Positions 39,684 through 48,439 of a stretch of DNA of 64,000 nt are shown here, piece by piece. The position numbers and the translations under genes were made by a program. The notes below the pieces were generated by a model. That model was not told the origin of the DNA and did not search any database. It was given only the letters and a program-made list of their open reading frames with translations. The stretch is from Streptomyces natalensis ATCC 27448 (GTDB taxonomy: Bacteria > Actinomycetota > Actinomycetes > Streptomycetales > Streptomycetaceae), in NCBI RefSeq assembly GCF_000935125.1, contig NZ_JRKI01000026.1:1-64000 (forward strand), in the 5' to 3' direction. Numbering within the stretch: position 1 is the first letter of the stretch; every line of letters starts with the position of its first letter.

Positions 39684-40585
39684 GCCAGGATCCCGGCGTC
39701 TACCACGGCGTCCCGCAGGAGCTTGCGCGCCCCGCGGGCCGTGCTGTCATCACCCACACAAAAGGCGCGCACCAGCGTCTCGATGACGGCCTCGGCGCGG
39801 AACAGCTCGAGACCCTTGTCCTGAAATTCCGTCAGCTCTGCTGGCGTGGCATGCGTGTAGTAACGAGCCGCAGACTCCTGCTGGGGGACGCTCAGCAGCC
39901 GCTCACCCTCAGTCGTCTGTACAACCGCCTCGCGTATCAGGGCGGCACCCGAGCGGTGGTGTCGGAGCATGTTCTCCAGCACCGAACTGCGGTAGTCCAG
40001 CGGCTGGGTGACGCAGGAGAGAATGTTACCCGCGTCCCAGTCGGCGTTGATGTGATGCAGCGTGAACCCGGCGTGCTCTTCGGAGTTCGCCATGGCGCGG
40101 GCGTAGGTGAGCACTCCGCGGTAGGCGGGGAGAGCTCCGGGGTGGAGGTTCAGCAGTGCGGCGTGCTCGGCGGCTTCCGAGAAGTAGCGGATGATATCCG
40201 CCCCGAACTTCTGGTAGCAGCGCACCGAGAAGCCGAGCGTGACACCCTTGCGCACCAACTCTTCAATTAATGCGGGTGAGTTGATTTCTGACACACGCTC
40301 GCTCCTGATCCGGCCCGGCGCTGTCTGCGCGATGGCGAGCGGCGTCTGGTACGGCCCGACTGGGACGTTGGCGGCATCCAGGTAGGGGTAGAGCACGCCA
40401 TTGGTGAGCTGGTGCTCAATGAAGTAGAGGTCGCGGCGTTCCCGCGGGGCCGATGAGGGGGGCTTCTGCCCGGTGTAGAAGAGGTGGATTCCCACGTCCT
40501 CACCGGCCAGGGAACGTATGGCCGCATTCACGGTGAGGTGGGACGTGACGTCGCTGCCGATGAAGAAGGCGATCTGCAAGGTCAT
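39680..40585 (-). CDS. N10-formyl-THF-dependent formyltransferase-like protein
   Basis: A 301-residue protein from ATG 40585 (MTLQIAFFIGSDVTSHLTVN); the frame is open 23 codons further but this start fits the Rossmann strand. The formyltransferase signature is ALLNLHPGALPAYRG (Asn and His of the N-H-D triad and the HxxxLPxxxG loop) followed by HHINADWDAGNIL (Asp). It resembles Fmt-type and sugar/amino-acid N-formyltransferases. The C-terminal 70 residues differ from tRNA formyltransferases, so a small-molecule amine substrate is likely. It is coupled to the exporter. Confidence 0.88.
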   Translation of the reverse strand: MTLQIAFFIGSDVTSHLTVNAAIRSLAGEDVGIHLFYTGQKPPSSAPRERRDLYFIEHQLTNGVLYPYLDAANVPVGPYQTPLAIAQTAPGRIRSERVSEINSPALIEELVRKGVTLGFSVRCYQKFGADIIRYFSEAAEHAALLNLHPGALPAYRGVLTYARAMANSEEHAGFTLHHINADWDAGNILSCVTQPLDYRSSVLENMLRHHRSGAALIREAVVQTTEGERLLSVPQQESAARYYTHATPAELTEFQDKGLELFRAEAVIETLVRAFCVGDDSTARGARKLLRDAVVDAGILA

Positions 40586-40745
40586 GGAGCTGTCTTTCGT
40601 GGTGGTGCCGGGTGGGTCGTGCGCGCAGTCAGCGAGCTCAGGGAGTTGAGGCATAGGGACTTGGGCGTACAGGCTTCAGAACGTAGGGGCGTGCGGGCGT
40701 GTGGGTGCACGGCTTCGTGTGCTCACAAGCCGGTGCAAAATCGGG

Positions 40746-42269
40746 TCAGTCGAGGTCGCGCAACAGGGCGCGTGCGGTGGCTGCGGCGTTGGTGCGCAGG
40801 GTCTCCACGGAATGGGTGTAGAAGTGCACGCCTCGGGTGAGCGGCCCGACGAAGTACATGGGCATGCTCGCGGTGCCGTCGAGACCGATCACCTGGCCGG
40901 TGGCGAAGTCCACGTCGATCCCGCCGTGGCGGTGGGGACGCAGCCGGCCGGCGTGGAGGAGGTTGGAGATCAGCGGGTCGTCCAGCTCGGTGATGTCCGG
41001 CGAGGCGCCGGTCGCGTTCACGACATAGTCGGCCGTGATCTCGTGCTCCCGCCCGTCGGCGACATAGGTCAGGGTGTGACTCCTGCCGGATGCGCGGGTG
41101 ACCGACCGGAATCCGGTGTGCGCGTGCAACTGCCCTTCGCGGACCATCCGCCAGATCTTCTCGGCGTTGGGCAGCGGCATGCTGTGCCGGTACATCGCCC
41201 AGAGCGAAGCGTAGCGTGCCAGGAAGACGTCCTTGGAGGAGTCGTCCATCCGGTTCCACAGGTAGGGGGCCAGGTGCCCGGTGGCGTCCAGTGCCGCGTA
41301 CCAGCGGTTGCGCCCCTCGGCGGCTTCCCGGATGTCTTCGGGCAGGGTGTCGGCCACGGGCCGATGTGCGGATCCGAGCACCGCTGCCCAGTCCACGGCA
41401 GTTCCGGTCGCCAGCTCGACCTCCTGCCGGTAGAGCGCGGCGATCTCGGCCAACGCCGCCTGCCGCGTGCCGTGTTCGGTCAGCTTCTCGACGCGCTCCC
41501 GGGTGACGTATTGCAGCTCCCAGGGCGAGGGCGGTCCCTGCACCTTCGGCAGGGACCGCAGCCGGGAAACACAGTGAATTTCTCCGCGGTGCCCCAAGGC
41601 GTCCAGCATGACCAGCACATCGACGGCCGTCAGGCTGGATCCGATAACTGCTACCGACCTCGACTGGTGTATACCGGCAATGGCTTCGTATTGCCACGCG
41701 GAGGAAATGTAGCCCGGCGTGTCGGTGAGTTGAGGGAACCTGTTTCCCGCAATATCACCGGAGCACAATACGGCCGCATCACAGGGATACATCACGTCCC
41801 CGCACTGGACGAGCGCCTTTCCGGACCCGGGAAGGCAGTCGGTGACCTCGGCGGTCACGAACTCCACTTCTACGCCTTGCCGCTGGGCTCCTTCCACGGC
41901 ATTCAGCAACTGCTCCCGCAGATACCGGCCGTATCGGGACCGCGGTACGTACGCATCTCCCGAGACCGCGCCACCATCCTCCCTGAACTGCACGTTCATC
42001 CAGTCACAGAAGTGCTCCGGACGATCAGCGTACATACTCATGGTAGATGCACGCATGTTAAGGATGTGACAATCATGAAGCGTGCCATAGGCTGGCCCGC
42101 GGGCTAAGTCGCCATCGCGATCAAAGACCTGGATCCTTAACCTCCCCTTGATGTCGACATCGCCCGCCTGCTCGATGAGCTGAATGGTGGTGAGAATACC
42201 GCTGGCTCCCGACCCCACGACGGCCACGACCCTTGCTGGGGCTCCGGAACTTCCCGTGTTCACATGCAT
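40746..42269 (-). CDS. FAD/NAD(P)-binding flavoprotein
   Basis: A 507-residue protein whose N-terminus VVAVVGSGASGILTTIQLIE is a GxGxxG FAD site. HILNMRASTMSMYADRPEHF and YVPRSRYGRYLREQLLNAVE match the FAD-NAD(P)-binding family (NAD_binding_9), a group related to lysine/ornithine N-monooxygenases. A second nucleotide motif is SVAVIGSSLTAVDVLVML. VVNATGASPDI is the ATG motif before the C-terminus. Start options are ATG 42269 or GTG 42263. Upstream of the formyltransferase by 160 bp, it may oxidise an amine that is then formylated. Confidence 0.88.
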   Translation of the reverse strand: MHVNTGSSGAPARVVAVVGSGASGILTTIQLIEQAGDVDIKGRLRIQVFDRDGDLARGPAYGTLHDCHILNMRASTMSMYADRPEHFCDWMNVQFREDGGAVSGDAYVPRSRYGRYLREQLLNAVEGAQRQGVEVEFVTAEVTDCLPGSGKALVQCGDVMYPCDAAVLCSGDIAGNRFPQLTDTPGYISSAWQYEAIAGIHQSRSVAVIGSSLTAVDVLVMLDALGHRGEIHCVSRLRSLPKVQGPPSPWELQYVTRERVEKLTEHGTRQAALAEIAALYRQEVELATGTAVDWAAVLGSAHRPVADTLPEDIREAAEGRNRWYAALDATGHLAPYLWNRMDDSSKDVFLARYASLWAMYRHSMPLPNAEKIWRMVREGQLHAHTGFRSVTRASGRSHTLTYVADGREHEITADYVVNATGASPDITELDDPLISNLLHAGRLRPHRHGGIDVDFATGQVIGLDGTASMPMYFVGPLTRGVHFYTHSVETLRTNAAATARALLRDLD

Positions 42270-42737
42270 TCCATGAGGCTAACAAGCAAGATCATCGTTG
42301 CCCATCCCGCAAAATCCAGCCACCGTGCGGACCTCTAAGACATGCGAACAAGGCTACGGAAATCGCCCTCCGAGCCGGTCCTGAGGGTTGGTTCAAGACA
42401 CTCCGCCGAAGACAGGTTTCAGGGGCACACAGCCCGTGCATTACTCTCGGCCGATTTACGGGCGCGTGTTACGTGCCAGGCAACGACATGCAAGCTCCGT
42501 CCGAGGGCCTGTTCCCGTGCCTGCGGCTTGACGGTCTCGCCGGGCCATAACCGACCGAGGAGGTAAAACCCCTTACCGCTGTAACAGGGGCGCCTCACAG
42601 ATGCAGGCTGCTTCCAGCTCTGGGATCGTTGTCCGTGGTACAGGGACCGAGGGGAATCGAAGCCGTCCCGGCTGCGTGCCCTCCCAGCCCCCGGCCGGTG
42701 AGTGAGAATCGGATTCGTGGGGAGGCGCGCCGCATGC
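42270..42737. other. Intergenic region, promoter of flavoprotein operon
   Basis: No gene is supported. A small hairpin CCCCTTACCGCTGTAACAGGGG lies at 42569-42590. The interval separates the operon from a helicase relic and probably contains the operon promoter near 42280-42350, where A/T content is higher. Confidence 0.4.
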
Positions 42738-42911
42738 TCATGAGGGGCGTCCGTCGGGGTGGTTGTTGATCCAGGAAAGGCCGCCCAGGTCGAGGTGTTG
42801 GCGGGCGCGGGTGATGGCGACGTAGGCCAGGCGGGCCTCGTCGTCGTCGATGGGGCCGGGGATCGGGCGGCCGGTCTCGTCGTGCTCTTCGCTGTCTTCG
42901 GGTGTTGTCAT
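42738..42911 (-). pseudogene. UvrD-like helicase C-terminal fragment
   Basis: The minus strand encodes MTTPEDSEEHDETGRPIPGP...IDDDEARLAYVAITRARQHL...DLGGLSWINNHPDGRPS, then TGA. EARLAYVAITRARQ is helicase motif VI of the UvrD/PcrA/Rep superfamily. Everything upstream of these 57 codons is missing. Confidence 0.8.
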
Positions 42912-43002
42912 TTCTCACAAAATGTCGCATCTACGCAGCAGTGAGTGTCGTAATAAATCCCCTACGACTGCAGCTCAGTTGACTGATCAGGAAGACATTT
43001 CC

Positions 43003-43705
43003 ATGAGAGTTCATTGCGACATCGGAGTGCGAGTTAGCAACGACATCCGGGCCGCGCTGCGCCGCCAGTTCTTCAGCCCGGAGAGCGCCGCCAAGACCGT
43101 CGCCGGTCTGAAGAAGGCCGCCGACGGCAAACCCGTCCCGCGCAGCTCCGCGACGCCGGACCAAGTCCCGGGCCCGCGCCGCTTCGCCGCATCCGACGAA
43201 CAACTGCCGGACGACAACGGCTCCGCCGTCTTCTGGTCCGTCGTCTGCGGCGACACCGCGGCCTGGCCACGCGATCCCGACCAGTACCGGCGTGACGCGA
43301 TCCGGGACAAGGCCAGGTACCCGCTGTACGGCGATTTCGGCTCCAACATCACACCCTGCGCCTTCTGGAACAAAGCCGGCCGAGCCGGTCACGGCCGTGC
43401 ACAACAACGTCGGCCTGCTCACCGTCCAGAACCAGTGGGACTCCCAGACGCCTCTGACCAGCGGTCTGGGCATGCATCGCGCCCTGAAGGGGTCGCGCAT
43501 GGTGTACGTCGCCGGCGGTGAAGGACACGGTGTCTACTCCGGTGACCCGCGCGCCTGCGCCAACCGGGCGGTCAACGCCTACCTGAGCACCAGACAACTC
43601 CCGGCGCGGGACCTCACCTGCAAGCCGTCCGCACACCACAACGCCGGCCCCCGCAAGGGCGTCGCGCCGATCCCGCGCCCCGTACCGGGAGCGCCCAGCT
43701 TCTGA
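43003..43705 (+). pseudogene. Tripeptidyl-aminopeptidase-type alpha/beta hydrolase, 5'-truncated and frameshifted
   Basis: From ATG 43003 the frame leads to SNDIRAALRRQFFSPESAAK and DNGSAVFWSVVCGDTAAWPR...DPDQYRRDAI, then TPCAFWNK. Near 43372 a one-base insertion moves the protein to EPVTAVHNNVGLLTVQNQWD...SQTPLTSGLGMHRAL and MVYVAGGEGHGVYSGDPRAC. This is the C-terminal TAP-like domain with the catalytic Asp (NQWDSQTP) and His (GEGHGVY) of Streptomyces tripeptidyl aminopeptidases. The N-terminal GxSxG half is absent. Confidence 0.8.
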
Positions 43706-43922
43706 CCTCGTCGCTCACCGAGCCACCCACGCATGGGGGCTGGCTGTGTCCATGGCCAGACCCCATGCGTGATGCGTGCTTTGGTGGGCCTACGTGCCGC
43801 GCGGGGTTGCCAGGCAAGTACAAGTAGACGCACTAGGGGGACGGTGAACGCACGAACCGCCACCTGGTCGCGTATCCGGAGGTCCGTGCACCCGCCTCAC
43901 CTTCCGTACCCCGTCACGCGCC

Positions 43923-43978
43923 ATCCCGTCATGCCGTCATGCCGTCATGCCGTCATGCCGTCCTGCCGTCCTGCCCTC
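43923..43978. repeat. 8-bp tandem repeat (ATGCCGTC), seven units
   Basis: ATCCCGTC, four perfect ATGCCGTC, CTGCCGTC and CTGCCCTC follow head to tail. The array ends at the stop codon of the minus-strand membrane-protein gene. Confidence 0.95.
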
Positions 43979-44693
43979 ATCGCGCCATCGCATCGTCCGC
44001 GACGTGGACCGGGGCGCCGGAGGGGACTTGCGATGCGACCGGTGCCCGGACGCCGAACAGCGGCGTACCGAACCTGGCGTTGAAGGCACGGCTGCGGAGC
44101 GCTGTCAGCGCCACCATCGCACCCAGGAGGGCGAAGGAGTGGATCCTGCCGACCACCGGTGCCAGGTCGACGGGAAGCTCCAGCGCCCACACCACACTCA
44201 GCGCGGCATCGAGCAGCTGGGCACCGCCCCACAGGGCGGTCAGTCCGCGCAACGCCGCCCGGAATTCGGGCAGTTCGCGCCAGACACGCTCAGCAGACTG
44301 GGCACCGTCTGGCCCACGCAGCCGACACCCGATGTGATACGCAAACGGCCGGGCCGCGAACAGGGTGCCCCCAATCCACAGCCCCAGAACAGCAGGGATG
44401 GCCGCGTCCTTCAGCAGCATCACCCGTGGACTGCCGCTGCTCGCTGACAGCCCCGCCGACACCGCCAACAGCACGACCACCAGCACGTCGAAGAACTCCA
44501 CCCGCCGCCGCACCAAGGCCGTTGCGAGTGCGTGCACCGCCGGTACCGCACCGCTCAGCAACAGGGCCTGCCACTGCGCGACATCCCGCGCCCGAAGCAC
44601 GTAATACACGACCAGCGGCAGGAAAAGGTTCATGCTCAGCGACAGGCCCAGGGCGCGCCACCGCTCCGCCTGACGTCTCTGCACGGTTTCCAC
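43977..44693 (-). CDS. VC0807-like membrane protein
   Basis: A 238-residue protein from GTG 44693, preceded by GGAGGC at 5-bp spacing; the frame remains open upstream but without such a site. Six hydrophobic helices can be traced (SLSMNLFLPLVVYYVLRARD, ALLLSGAVPAVHALATALVR, VVVLLAVSAGLSASSGSPRV). LLKDAAIPAVLGLWIGGTLF and RPFAYHIGCRLRG fit the VC0807 family of small integral membrane proteins. Function is unknown. Confidence 0.78.
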   Translation of the reverse strand: METVQRRQAERWRALGLSLSMNLFLPLVVYYVLRARDVAQWQALLLSGAVPAVHALATALVRRRVEFFDVLVVVLLAVSAGLSASSGSPRVMLLKDAAIPAVLGLWIGGTLFAARPFAYHIGCRLRGPDGAQSAERVWRELPEFRAALRGLTALWGGAQLLDAALSVVWALELPVDLAPVVGRIHSFALLGAMVALTALRSRAFNARFGTPLFGVRAPVASQVPSGAPVHVADDAMAR

Positions 44694-44799
44694 GACAGCC
44701 TCCAGCGGTCCGGCACCGGACGCTCCGGCACTTCGGTGACCTGCATCGACGCTAGAAGCCGGGTGGGTGGAAAAGCATCGTCCCCCGGGTCGGCCCCAC

Positions 44800-44934
44800 C
44801 CGGTCGGCCCTCCACCCGCCCACTCCACCACTGGGTGGAACGAGCGGCCGGCACCCGCGCGGCGAACAGCCCGCCGTCCAGGGCTGATGGCTCTCTGTGA
44901 CCATCCCCACCACCTGCTCAGTTGTGCCCGGCCC
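44800..44934. repeat. Dispersed repeat, copy 1
   Basis: About 135 bp, roughly 85% identical by eye to 51330-51465 in the same orientation. It contains a TCCACCCGCC...GGGTGGA hairpin. No ORF is shared in frame by both copies. Confidence 0.85.
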
Positions 44935-45420
44935 CTTGACCGCGAACACCCGTGGGAGGACTGCCCTCCTCCTGATAAAGGAGCTCCCAGCGCAGTGGCC
45001 GCAATTGCCGCGTGATCTCGCCGGTGTCGTGCTCGACGCGTTCCAGCACCGACCACACATCATTGGTCGGAGTCACATTCCAGCTCGGGTCCAGCACCTG
45101 ATCAGGATCCCAGCGCGTGACGTCGAACGGGCCGACCAGATCCTGCGGACCGCCGGGGGGGGGACGTAACGGCCACACGTATCCCCACCCTGCCACGCCG
45201 CGAGCCATCGGCCGGCGCCTGTGCCTCTGCCTGCCGTACGGGGCGCCGCACCGCACGGCAGCTGACGCCCGCAGCCTCCCCGGGCGGCAGGCACGAAGAC
45301 CAGTCGGGCAGCAGCTGGGCGCGGTCGCGGCTGTCGGCTGTGACGATGCGGACCTGGGCCGCGCTCGTGAGGTGTTGTGGCTGGGCAGCGTCCGGATCTG
45401 AGTACGAGGGCTCATGTGCG
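44935..45420 (-). pseudogene. Decayed gene, unknown
   Basis: Two minus-strand frames carry protein-like sequence: LTSAAQVRIVTADSRDRAQL upstream, and later DLVGPFDVTRWDPDQVLDPS...WNVTPTNDVWSVLERVEHDT...GEITRQLRPLRWELLYQEE. The two parts are separated by at least one frame change, with a GGGGGGG run at 45161-45167 a likely slip site. No start is convincing. I do not recognise it. Confidence 0.4.
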
Positions 45421-45449
45421 GGGACCGGCGCTGGGGTTGAGTGGTGTAC

Positions 45450-45851
45450 ATGTCCGACCACATGCCGTTCGGCGGGATGCCGGCCACCCCCCTGCCGACC
45501 CGTAGCTCACCCGGCAACGGGGACGGCGATTCCGACCCGAACGCGTGGATCGCGCCGCTCGCCTCGACCGCCGTCACCGGGATCACCGGGTTCTTCGCCG
45601 TCATCGTGGGCATGATGTCGCCGATGGTCTGCGACTCGTGCTCCAGCGCCGAGGCGGACCGCTTCGGGGCTCTCTTCCTCGGCTACTTCTGCGGGCTGCT
45701 CGTCCCCGTCGCCCTCTTGCTCGCCAGCTGGATCCTGCCCTGGCGCAGGAAGCACGCCGCCAACCGCATCGCCCTCGCGGCACTCGCCCCGTGCTCTGTT
45801 GTCGCGCTCGTGGTGCTCTACTACATGCTGATCAGTAGCGTGAAGGGGTAG
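45450..45851 (+). CDS. Small integral membrane protein, unknown
   Basis: A 133-residue protein from ATG 45450 (MSDHMPFGGMPATPLPTRSS). Three hydrophobic helices: AVTGITGFFAVIVGMMSPMV, ALFLGYFCGLLVPVALLLAS and IALAALAPCSVVALVVLYYM. A short loop CDSCSS with two Cys follows the first helix. It is the first of three tightly packed small genes (next start 3 bp after its stop). Family unknown. Confidence 0.65.
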   Translation: MSDHMPFGGMPATPLPTRSSPGNGDGDSDPNAWIAPLASTAVTGITGFFAVIVGMMSPMVCDSCSSAEADRFGALFLGYFCGLLVPVALLLASWILPWRRKHAANRIALAALAPCSVVALVVLYYMLISSVKG

Positions 45852-45854
45852 GGG

Positions 45855-46151
45855 ATGACCGAACCGATCAGCGACGACGGCCACACCTTCCGGCGCGAGA
45901 CCGAGCGCGTCGTCAACGAGATCGCCCAAGGGCTCCACACGTTGGACGCTGGTGTCTGCGGACGGCCGTACGGGGGTGGCGTGGTCTGGTGTGAAGCCCA
46001 CGGCAAAAGGCACCTGCGGACATGCATGGCACAACCTGCCAGCAGCAACCGAGCAGCCGTATCATCGGCCATTCCGGCTCTCCACAGCTCCGGAATGGCC
46101 CGCGGCTTCGACGTATCCGGTTCGTCCGACGAGATGACAGCCCACTCATGA
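45855..46151 (+). CDS. 98-residue soluble protein, unknown
   Basis: ATG 45855 begins MTEPISDDGHTFRRETERVV and continues NEIAQGLHTLDAGVCGRPYG...GGVVWCEAHGKRHLRTCM. The first half looks conserved and folded, with Cys and His positions (C-x12-C-x-x-H...C) that could bind a metal; the second half is low complexity. Its stop overlaps the next start by 4 bp. Confidence 0.5.
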   Translation: MTEPISDDGHTFRRETERVVNEIAQGLHTLDAGVCGRPYGGGVVWCEAHGKRHLRTCMAQPASSNRAAVSSAIPALHSSGMARGFDVSGSSDEMTAHS

Positions 46152-46450
46152 AGGGCCGGCACTCGGCGGCCGGAGCACCGCGGCCACGGCCGTCCGCACC
46201 CACCCGTCCGGCGCTCCTGGATGACGGGGACGGCGGGGACGGCGGGGACGGGCCTGGTGCCCACAAGGACGACGCGGGTCGCGGAGGCTTTCTGAAGAAG
46301 CTGGCCCTGTGGACCGGACTCGCCCTCTGCATCGCCTTCATCGCCTGGGCCGCCTGGGGATTCATCCAGTTCGACCACGCCGTCGAGCATCCCCGCGAAG
46401 GCGGCTTCTCCGGCTGGCAGTGCGACGCCGGCCGCGACTGCGGTTCCTGA
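46148..46450 (+). CDS. Small single-pass membrane protein
   Basis: A 100-residue protein from ATG 46148 (ATGA overlap). The N-terminal half is Pro/Gly/Asp-rich (DGDGGDGGDGPGAHKDDAGR), followed by basic FLKK and one helix, LALWTGLALCIAFIAWAAWG. A short outer tail (HPREGGFSGWQCDAGRDCGS) has two Cys. It probably works with the other two small proteins of this operon at the membrane. Confidence 0.5.
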   Translation: MKGRHSAAGAPRPRPSAPTRPALLDDGDGGDGGDGPGAHKDDAGRGGFLKKLALWTGLALCIAFIAWAAWGFIQFDHAVEHPREGGFSGWQCDAGRDCGS

Positions 46451-46540
46451 CAACGCGACGCGCCCAGTCCCACGCCACGAAGAACGCCTCGATGCCGGTG
46501 GTGTGCCGCTCGTAGCAGCGGGCGAGGAGACCTGGCCCGC
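46450..46540 (-). mobile_element. Possible IS5-like transposase tail
   Basis: The minus strand reads RCYERHTTGIEAFFVAWDWA, resembling the RCYERR..VIDAFF.LADTI ending of IS5 transposases. It is short and degenerate, so this is a weak call. Confidence 0.3.
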
Positions 46541-46587
46541 TGCGCCCACTGCTTCCTGGCGGACCGGCCCGCCCGTCGTGTCCGTCC

Positions 46588-48114
46588 TCAGTTGACCTCC
46601 CGCACTCTCGCCGCGGTTCGCCCGGCGAGCTCGCGGATGCCGTTCGCGGTGTTCTCCGAGAGCTCGCCGAGTATGGCGTCGGCGGCTGTGAGGAGGGCAC
46701 GGCTCTCCTCGGGGCGCCCCGCGTCGGCAAGGGCGAGGGTGAGCCGGTAGTGCTCCTCGGCGATGAAGCGGCCGAGGTTGACATGCTGCCAGTGACACAG
46801 TGAGTCGTCGCCCGGGGTGGCCAGGGCGTCGCGCACGGCGGCCAGGCTGCCCGCCGCCTGCGGCAGCCGGCCCGCCTCCCGCTCCAGGCGGGCCAGGGTG
46901 TGCCGGGCCGAGGCCCGGTCCCATGCCGTCTCCTGAAGGGCGGCGTACAGGCGCTGGGCGCGCAGTGCCTGGGGAAGGTCGCCGAGTTCCTCGAAGTCCT
47001 GGGCGAGCCCTCTCAACGGAGCCGTGGCCAGGGTGCGGGACGCCTCGGAGCGGCGGAGTCTGCTCTGGTCCATGAAGATGTTGTCGAGTTCGCGGATCAG
47101 TGTCACCCGCGCGAGGTCCGTCATCCCCTGGTCCCGCGCCAGGTCGGTCCAGGTGGAGACCGGTTCGTCCGACGGGTCCGTCCCGAACATCGACTCGTCG
47201 AGCGTCCGCGCCCACTGTTGCAACTCGTCCGCGCTTGCGCCCGGTTCCGGCATCCCGCCCAGGCCGCACGCCGTGTCGAAGTCCGTCTCCCGGACCTCAA
47301 GCAGCAGCGGCAGATCTCCGGTGTCCCCGCGCAGCCCCACCAGCACGGCCGCGAGCCGTAGTTCGTCCGTCATCGATGACCGTGTCTCGTGCCGCAGTAG
47401 ATGCCGCAGCAGGTCCAGATCGCCCTCGGCGCGGTCGAACTGCGCGGCCCGCAGGGTGATCCGGCGCCGCACCGGGTCCTCGGCGACTTCACGCCATGCC
47501 GTGCGGTCGCCTTCCCGCAGCCAGGCGAGATCGGCGCGGCCCGCCGCGAGCACTGGCTCCCACAGCGGGGGACCGGGCGGGCCTATCCGGTCGTACGCGC
47601 ATCCCTCATCCGCGTTGAGCAGTATGAATTCCGGCTCGGTGCGCAGCAGCGCGGCACGCAGCCTGCCGACCAGCTCGACCGGGGAGCGTTTCGGGAAGCC
47701 CAGTGCCGCACGGAGCTCGGCACGCTCCTCGTCGATTCCGTAGTACTCACGGATCTCGTCCTCGGTCTCCGCGACGCACGCCAGGATCTTCTCCTCGCCG
47801 TCGTCTGGCGACAGACGTGTGTAGTCGCGCCAGCCGGGCAGGCCGATCACGAGCTCCAGGGTCTCGTCGACACTGGAGCCGATGATCCCCGCGGCGCCCT
47901 CCGAGTCGGCGTAGAGCACCGAGCCGTCCGCGCACACGAAGTACGTACCGCCGGTATCGTCCCCGGCTATTGTCTCCAGCGGCCCGCCCGAGGCGAGGTG
48001 GACCTCCTCGACATGGCCGTGGGCGGCGCGGTCCAGGTCGAAGTCGAAGGGGAAGGCGGCCAGTTCGGCCAGGCGGCGGTCCTGCCGCAGCAGCCGTAGC
48101 GCGTGATCGGTCAT
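46588..48114 (-). CDS. 508-residue protein with SUKH-like N-terminus and helical repeats, unknown
   Basis: I start at ATG 48114 (MTDHALRLLRQDRRLAELAA). The N-terminal 110 residues (GTYFVCADGSVLYADSEGAA, GIIGSSVDETLELVIGLPGW) resemble SMI1/KNR4-SUKH-type domains, which are frequent immunity proteins. The rest is alpha-helical, with TPR-like segments (LRGLAQDFEELGDLPQALRA, HYRLTLALADAGRPEESRAL). No catalytic motif is seen. It is monocistronic and could be a polymorphic-toxin immunity or regulatory scaffold protein. Confidence 0.7.
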   Translation of the reverse strand: MTDHALRLLRQDRRLAELAAFPFDFDLDRAAHGHVEEVHLASGGPLETIAGDDTGGTYFVCADGSVLYADSEGAAGIIGSSVDETLELVIGLPGWRDYTRLSPDDGEEKILACVAETEDEIREYYGIDEERAELRAALGFPKRSPVELVGRLRAALLRTEPEFILLNADEGCAYDRIGPPGPPLWEPVLAAGRADLAWLREGDRTAWREVAEDPVRRRITLRAAQFDRAEGDLDLLRHLLRHETRSSMTDELRLAAVLVGLRGDTGDLPLLLEVRETDFDTACGLGGMPEPGASADELQQWARTLDESMFGTDPSDEPVSTWTDLARDQGMTDLARVTLIRELDNIFMDQSRLRRSEASRTLATAPLRGLAQDFEELGDLPQALRAQRLYAALQETAWDRASARHTLARLEREAGRLPQAAGSLAAVRDALATPGDDSLCHWQHVNLGRFIAEEHYRLTLALADAGRPEESRALLTAADAILGELSENTANGIRELAGRTAARVREVN

Positions 48115-48439
48115 GTCACAGAAAGTAACACCGAGCACTGACAACGAACTCGCGGCCTCTGTAGGAGGCCGTGCGGATAGGGGTGCGGTCATGGTCGGCG
48201 GTTCGTGCGTTCGCATGTTCGTGCGTTCGTGCGTTCGCCCCAGCGGTGGGGCGTCCATGCCAGCCGGATCAGGCTACGCACGGTGGAGATCGTGGGAGAT
48301 CGTGTCGGCGAGGTCGAAGAATGCGTCGATGACCTGGAGAAGGCAGCGCCCCCGCTTCAGTGATCCACTCGCGTTCCCGCACTTCACACCCGGGGACCAC
48401 GGAAACCAACAACTGACCGATACGCGACTCCCGTTTCAG
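48115..48439. other. Intergenic region with a hairpin, short repeats and an IS5 tail
   Basis: CGGCCTC-TGTAG-GAGGCCG (48153-48171) is a perfect 7-bp hairpin just upstream of the 508-residue gene. GTTCGTGC-type 8-mers repeat at 48205-48238. On the minus strand 48276-48350 reads LLQVIDAFFDLADTISHDLH, the end of an IS5-group transposase. No intact gene is present. Confidence 0.5.

Noticed and set aside
39680..40585. Housekeeping methionyl-tRNA formyltransferase
   Set aside because: The catalytic loop matches, but the operon context (flavoprotein plus exporter) and divergent C-terminus favour a small-molecule enzyme.
43923..43978. CRISPR-like array
   Set aside because: The 8-bp units are contiguous with no spacers, so this is a simple tandem repeat. 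No cas-like gene is present anywhere in the window.
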